Origin: Candidatus Omnitrophota bacterium
Lineage (GTDB): Bacteria > Omnitrophota > Gorgyraeia > S143-82
Direction: 5' to 3'
Length of the DNA stretch: 9,045 nucleotides
Assembly: GCA_027034965.1 (NCBI GenBank)
Contig: JALVWL010000173.1
Span: forward strand, 1-9,045
In this document: positions 6,583-9,045 of the stretch, one piece after another
Layout: the number at the start of each line of letters is the position of its first letter
Position numbering within the stretch: position 1 is the stretch's first letter
Program-made: the position numbers and the translations under genes
Notes under the pieces: generated by a model
What the model was told of the DNA's origin: nothing
Database searches by the model: none
What the model saw: the letters and a program-made list of their open reading frames with translations, nothing else

Positions 6583-7236
6583 TTATTCAGATTCCTTTTT
6601 ACTGCCCTTTTCTATAACCTCGGGCTCCTGGCCTTCGGCCTGCTCACCAGAGGTCTCTGCCTGGCCTCCGCCTGCATATTCGACCAAAAACACAGCAGTA
6701 TCGCCTGCCTCCAATATCCGTACGCCCTCTGGCGGCTCTATATCCGAGACATGGATAGAGTCCCCGATATCAAGGCCAGAGACATCAACAACTATTGCAT
6801 CTGGAATATCCGTAGGCAAACACTCTATATCTATCTCCCAGACCATATGCTCGAGAACCCCGCCCTTCTTTACGCCAACAGGCTCGCCTTTTGCCTTCAC
6901 CGGTACCCTGACGTGAACGGCCTCTGTCATAGAAATCTGGTGGAAGTCCACATGGTTTATCCTATCCATAACTGGATCATGAGATATCTCCTGGATAATT
7001 ACCGTATAGTCCTTATTGCCATCTTCGGACTCTATAGTCATATCGATTATCGTATTCTCCCAATGGTGGTGATGGAGAAATTTCACGAATTCAGGATAAG
7101 AAAACATCACAGGAATAGCACCCTCTATATCCTTTCCATACACAACACCAGGGATAAAACCATCCTCCCTCAACTTATTCAAATACCCCTTTGTCTTTAT
7201 AGGCCTCTGCTTTACACTCATCTTAACTCTATCCAT
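6583..7236 (-). CDS. rplY: Large ribosomal subunit protein bL25, CTC/TL5 form
   Basis: Binds 5S rRNA in the central protuberance of the 50S subunit. From the chosen ATG there are 217 residues. The N-terminal L25 domain (about 1-93) shows LREDGFIPGVVYGK. The C-terminal TL5/CTC beta domain (about 100-187) shows HVDFHQI, VRVPVKAKGEPVGVKKGGVL, IECLPTDIP and VDVSGLDIGDSIHVSDI. An acidic low-complexity tail rich in Glu, Gln and Gly follows, common in long bL25. The first possible start is a GTG at 7237-7239, but the AAGGAGGT is only three bases from it and six from the ATG at 7234-7236, so the ATG is preferred. A four-His run (residues 55-58) occupies a loop usually less regular. It follows prs by a few bases, the typical glmU-prs-rplY order. 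In many genomes pth comes next; here the GH94 gene does. Confidence 0.95.
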   Translation of the reverse strand: MDRVKMSVKQRPIKTKGYLNKLREDGFIPGVVYGKDIEGAIPVMFSYPEFVKFLHHHHWENTIIDMTIESEDGNKDYTVIIQEISHDPVMDRINHVDFHQISMTEAVHVRVPVKAKGEPVGVKKGGVLEHMVWEIDIECLPTDIPDAIVVDVSGLDIGDSIHVSDIEPPEGVRILEAGDTAVFLVEYAGGGQAETSGEQAEGQEPEVIEKGSKKESE

Positions 7237-7242
7237 CACTAT

Positions 7243-7250
7243 ACCTCCTT
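7243..7250 (-). promoter_or_regulatory. Strong Shine-Dalgarno that decides the rplY start
   Basis: The minus strand reads AAGGAGGT, complementary to the 16S 3' end. It overlaps the prs TAA stop (7249-7251) and lies six bases from the ATG at 7234-7236 but only three from the GTG at 7237-7239, which favours the ATG. This is the strongest site in the window, fitting a ribosomal protein. Confidence 0.8.
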
Positions 7251-8187
7251 ATCTAGCTACTTGGTCAAAGAGACAACTAATAGAAACCTCCCAGTGAATA
7301 CGCTTTATCGCCTCAGCAAACAGGGGGGCAACTGATATTACTTCTATCCTATCTTCAGGAGTATGGGGAATACTATCGCTTATAAACAGGCGCTTGATCT
7401 CAGACCTTGCCAATCTCTTTACGGCATCGCCGGCCAGGACGCCGTGGGTTATCATCGCATAGATATCCTTTGCGCCGGCCTTCTTCAAGGCGGCCGCCGC
7501 CTCAATCAACGATCCCCCGGTAGCAATTATGTCATCTATTATCACAAGGTTTCTCCCCTTAACCTCACCCAATATATTCATTGCCTCAGCCTTATCCGCA
7601 TCCACCCTGCGCTTATCCACAATCGCAAGCCCTGCTCCCATCTTCTTTGCATAGGCCCTGGCCATTTTTATACCACCGACATCCGGCGAGACAATCGTCA
7701 AGTCAGGGATATCCATCTCCTTTAAAAAACTTATGAAGACATTTATTGCATAAAGATTGTCCACAGGGATATCAAAGAAGCCCTGTATCTGGCCTGCATG
7801 CAAATCCATAGTCAGGACCCTATCTGCACCAGCAACCGTTAACAGATTGGCCACCAACTTGGCAGTGATAGGGACACGCGGCTGATCCTTGCGGTCCTGT
7901 CTTGCATACCCGTAATAAGGCATCACTGCTGTTATCCTCTTAGCCGATGCCCTCTTCAGGGCATCTATCATTATAAGCAACTCCATAAGATTATCATTGG
8001 TAGGCGGACAGGTAGGCTGGACCACAAATACATCCTTACCCCTCACATTCTCATTTATCTTCACCCTGATCTCACCATCGCTAAACCTAGTAACCAGGGC
8101 ATCACCAAGAGGAATACCCAGATGATTACAGATATCCTCTGCCAGCTGCTTGTGAGCATTTCCCGCAAAAACAGACAGCTTATCCAT
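7249..8187 (-). CDS. prs: Ribose-phosphate pyrophosphokinase (PRPP synthetase)
   Basis: Transfers pyrophosphate from ATP to ribose-5-phosphate to give PRPP for purines, pyrimidines, His, Trp and NAD; cytoplasmic, a hexamer in class I enzymes. At 312 residues it has the normal length (E. coli 315). Visible motifs: RFSDGEI (34-40) in the N-terminal domain, the ATP-contact region YYGYARQDRK (91-100), PRVPITAKLVANLL (103-116), the metal/ATP site DLHAGQIQGFF (128-138) with His130, and the PRPP loop IIDDIIATGGSL (216-227). The C-terminus has a few extra residues after the usual LFD end. The ATG (8185-8187) follows the glmU TAG directly, with AGGAG seven bases upstream inside glmU, indicating co-translation. 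PRPP is needed broadly, so the link to UDP-GlcNAc synthesis is an old linkage rather than a shared pathway. Confidence 0.97.
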   Translation of the reverse strand: MDKLSVFAGNAHKQLAEDICNHLGIPLGDALVTRFSDGEIRVKINENVRGKDVFVVQPTCPPTNDNLMELLIMIDALKRASAKRITAVMPYYGYARQDRKDQPRVPITAKLVANLLTVAGADRVLTMDLHAGQIQGFFDIPVDNLYAINVFISFLKEMDIPDLTIVSPDVGGIKMARAYAKKMGAGLAIVDKRRVDADKAEAMNILGEVKGRNLVIIDDIIATGGSLIEAAAALKKAGAKDIYAMITHGVLAGDAVKRLARSEIKRLFISDSIPHTPEDRIEVISVAPLFAEAIKRIHWEVSISCLFDQVAR

Positions 8188-9045
8188 CTACCTACTCCTA
8201 TTTTTAGACAGACTCCTGGCCGGCACACCTACGACCACATCTCCATCAGCAACATCGTGATGCTTCGTAACCACTGCCCCGGCACCGACCACGGCCCTAT
8301 CTCCAATCCTTACCGGCGCAACGAGAATAGCCCCGCTACCGATAAACGAGTTCTTTCCAATCTTTGTCTTGTGCTTCTGCTTGCCGTCGTAGTTTGCCGT
8401 AATCGTACCAGCGCCTATATTTGTTTCATCTCCCACCGAGGTATCACCCAGATAAGTAAGATGCTTTACATAAACACTATTCTTCAAGCTAGACCTGTTT
8501 ATCTCCACGAAATTTCCAACAATAGAATCATCACCTATCTGGGTGCCGCTCCTCAAATGGGCAAAGGGGCCTATCTGACAGCCAGTGCCAATTCTAACAC
8601 CTTTTCTAATCACCGTAAACGGCATAATCTCCGTATCCCTGCCAATCTTGACATCCTCCTCTATCCAGACCGTCTCAGGCATATGGATCGTAACTCCGGA
8701 ATCCATATGCGACTCTATAATGCGCATACGAGCAACCTCCTCTGCCAGGGCCAGGTCCTGACGCGAATTTATACCAATGGCCTCATCCTCCTGTGCCCAT
8801 ACCACTGAAAGCCCCATCCCCCGATCGTAGAGATAAGAGACAATATCCGTAAGATAATACTCGCCCTGCTGATTGTCCTTCCTTAATCCAGACAGCGCCT
8901 TTTTGAGTCTGTCCCTGAATAGACAATAGGCACCCGTATTTATAAAAGGTACATCGTTCTCCTGCATATCACTGTACTCAACCACCTTCTCGGCCAGGCC
9001 ATCCCTATCCACCCATAACCGTCCATACGAACCAGGGTCCTCACT
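8188..9045 (-). CDS. glmU: Bifunctional GlmU (GlcNAc-1-P uridyltransferase / GlcN-1-P acetyltransferase), 5' part missing
   Basis: Performs the last two steps to UDP-GlcNAc: acetylation of glucosamine-1-phosphate, then uridylation. The reading frame is open to the right edge, so the gene begins outside; 285 residues are visible. At the edge, DPGSYGR matches the conserved DxPxGYGR of the uridyltransferase domain, then INTGAYC, QQGEYYLTDI and GINSR (Asn ligand of Mg). The N-terminal nucleotide-binding loop is off the window. The left-handed beta-helix acetyltransferase domain follows: IGPFAHLRSG (Arg at 8551-8553, E. coli Arg333), GNFVEI, KHLTYLGD (catalytic His at 8461-8463, E. coli His363), NIGAGTITANYDG and VAPVRIGD. 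The helix is about 33 residues, roughly two coils, shorter than in E. coli or B. subtilis. The phosphate-contacting Lys351 position is Asn (8497-8499). The tail reads VVGVPARSL, like small hexapeptide acetyltransferases. The GTG at 9010-9012 is internal and not a start. Confidence 0.95.
   Translation of the reverse strand, partial: SEDPGSYGRLWVDRDGLAEKVVEYSDMQENDVPFINTGAYCLFRDRLKKALSGLRKDNQQGEYYLTDIVSYLYDRGMGLSVVWAQEDEAIGINSRQDLALAEEVARMRIIESHMDSGVTIHMPETVWIEEDVKIGRDTEIMPFTVIRKGVRIGTGCQIGPFAHLRSGTQIGDDSIVGNFVEINRSSLKNSVYVKHLTYLGDTSVGDETNIGAGTITANYDGKQKHKTKIGKNSFIGSGAILVAPVRIGDRAVVGAGAVVTKHHDVADGDVVVGVPARSLSKNRSR
8195..8199 (-). promoter_or_regulatory. prs ribosome binding site within the end of glmU
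   Basis: The minus strand reads AGGAG seven bases before the prs ATG. It is embedded in the last codons of glmU, whose stop codon touches the ATG, so ribosomes ending glmU could re-initiate on prs. Confidence 0.6.

Noticed and set aside
6751..7335. Plus-strand ORF of 194 codons opposite rplY
   Set aside because: Its sequence is explained by the antisense of rplY and the end of prs; rplY has full family motifs and a strong ribosome binding site.
8122..8808. Plus-strand ORF of 228 codons opposite glmU and prs
   Set aside because: It spans the junction of two well-conserved minus-strand genes and shows no family features.

Overview
The window is a piece of a bacterial chromosome in which every gene is read from the minus strand. 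Read in the direction of transcription (right to left) the order is glmU (3' two thirds only), prs, rplY (the CTC/TL5 form of bL25), a GH94-type glycoside phosphorylase, glmS and argS. The start of an IS200/IS605-type transposase gene is cut off by the left edge. The glmU-prs-rplY order is an old and widespread housekeeping cluster. The form of several proteins (short GlmU beta-helix, SIAH/MSTR ArgRS, GH94-like enzyme with an unusual N-terminus) suggests an uncultured Gram-negative-type lineage, possibly Omnitrophota or a relative in the PVC group. That assignment comes from remembered family resemblance and is low confidence. No plasmid, phage or CRISPR signature is visible.

Layout. 8188-9045: glmU, missing its N-terminal nucleotide-binding part. 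7249-8187: prs, whose ATG directly abuts the glmU stop. 6583-7236: rplY, with a near-perfect Shine-Dalgarno overlapping the prs stop. 3894-6533: an 879-residue GH94-type phosphorylase. 2098-3906: glmS, overlapping the phosphorylase by 13 bases. 1803-2097: the only long intergenic stretch, with a candidate promoter and a roughly 150-base imperfect palindrome. 194-1802: argS, split between two reading frames. 1-193: an argS trailer running into the left end of an IS200/IS605-type element (hairpin at 91-110, tnpA start codon at 42-44).

How the genes fit together. GlmS makes glucosamine-6-phosphate and GlmU makes UDP-GlcNAc, so the first and last steps of the precursor route for peptidoglycan and LPS are in one cluster; glmM is not in the window. 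Prs supplies PRPP. The phosphorylase would release a sugar-1-phosphate from a beta-glucoside, so it may link stored or scavenged glucan to sugar-phosphate pools, but its substrate cannot be read from sequence. From glmU to glmS the spacing (0, 12, 49 and -13 bases) argues for one transcript. argS probably has its own promoter.

Most notable points: (1) argS carries a frame change near 1541 and lacks about 14 codons beside it, in an otherwise essential gene. (2) An IS200/IS605 left end lies directly behind argS. (3) A nested palindrome fills the glmS-argS gap. (4) GlmU has a beta-helix about two coils short and Asn where E. coli has Lys351. (5) A GH94 enzyme sits inside a housekeeping operon where pth often follows rplY. 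I see no clearly new multi-gene system; the region is mostly core metabolism.
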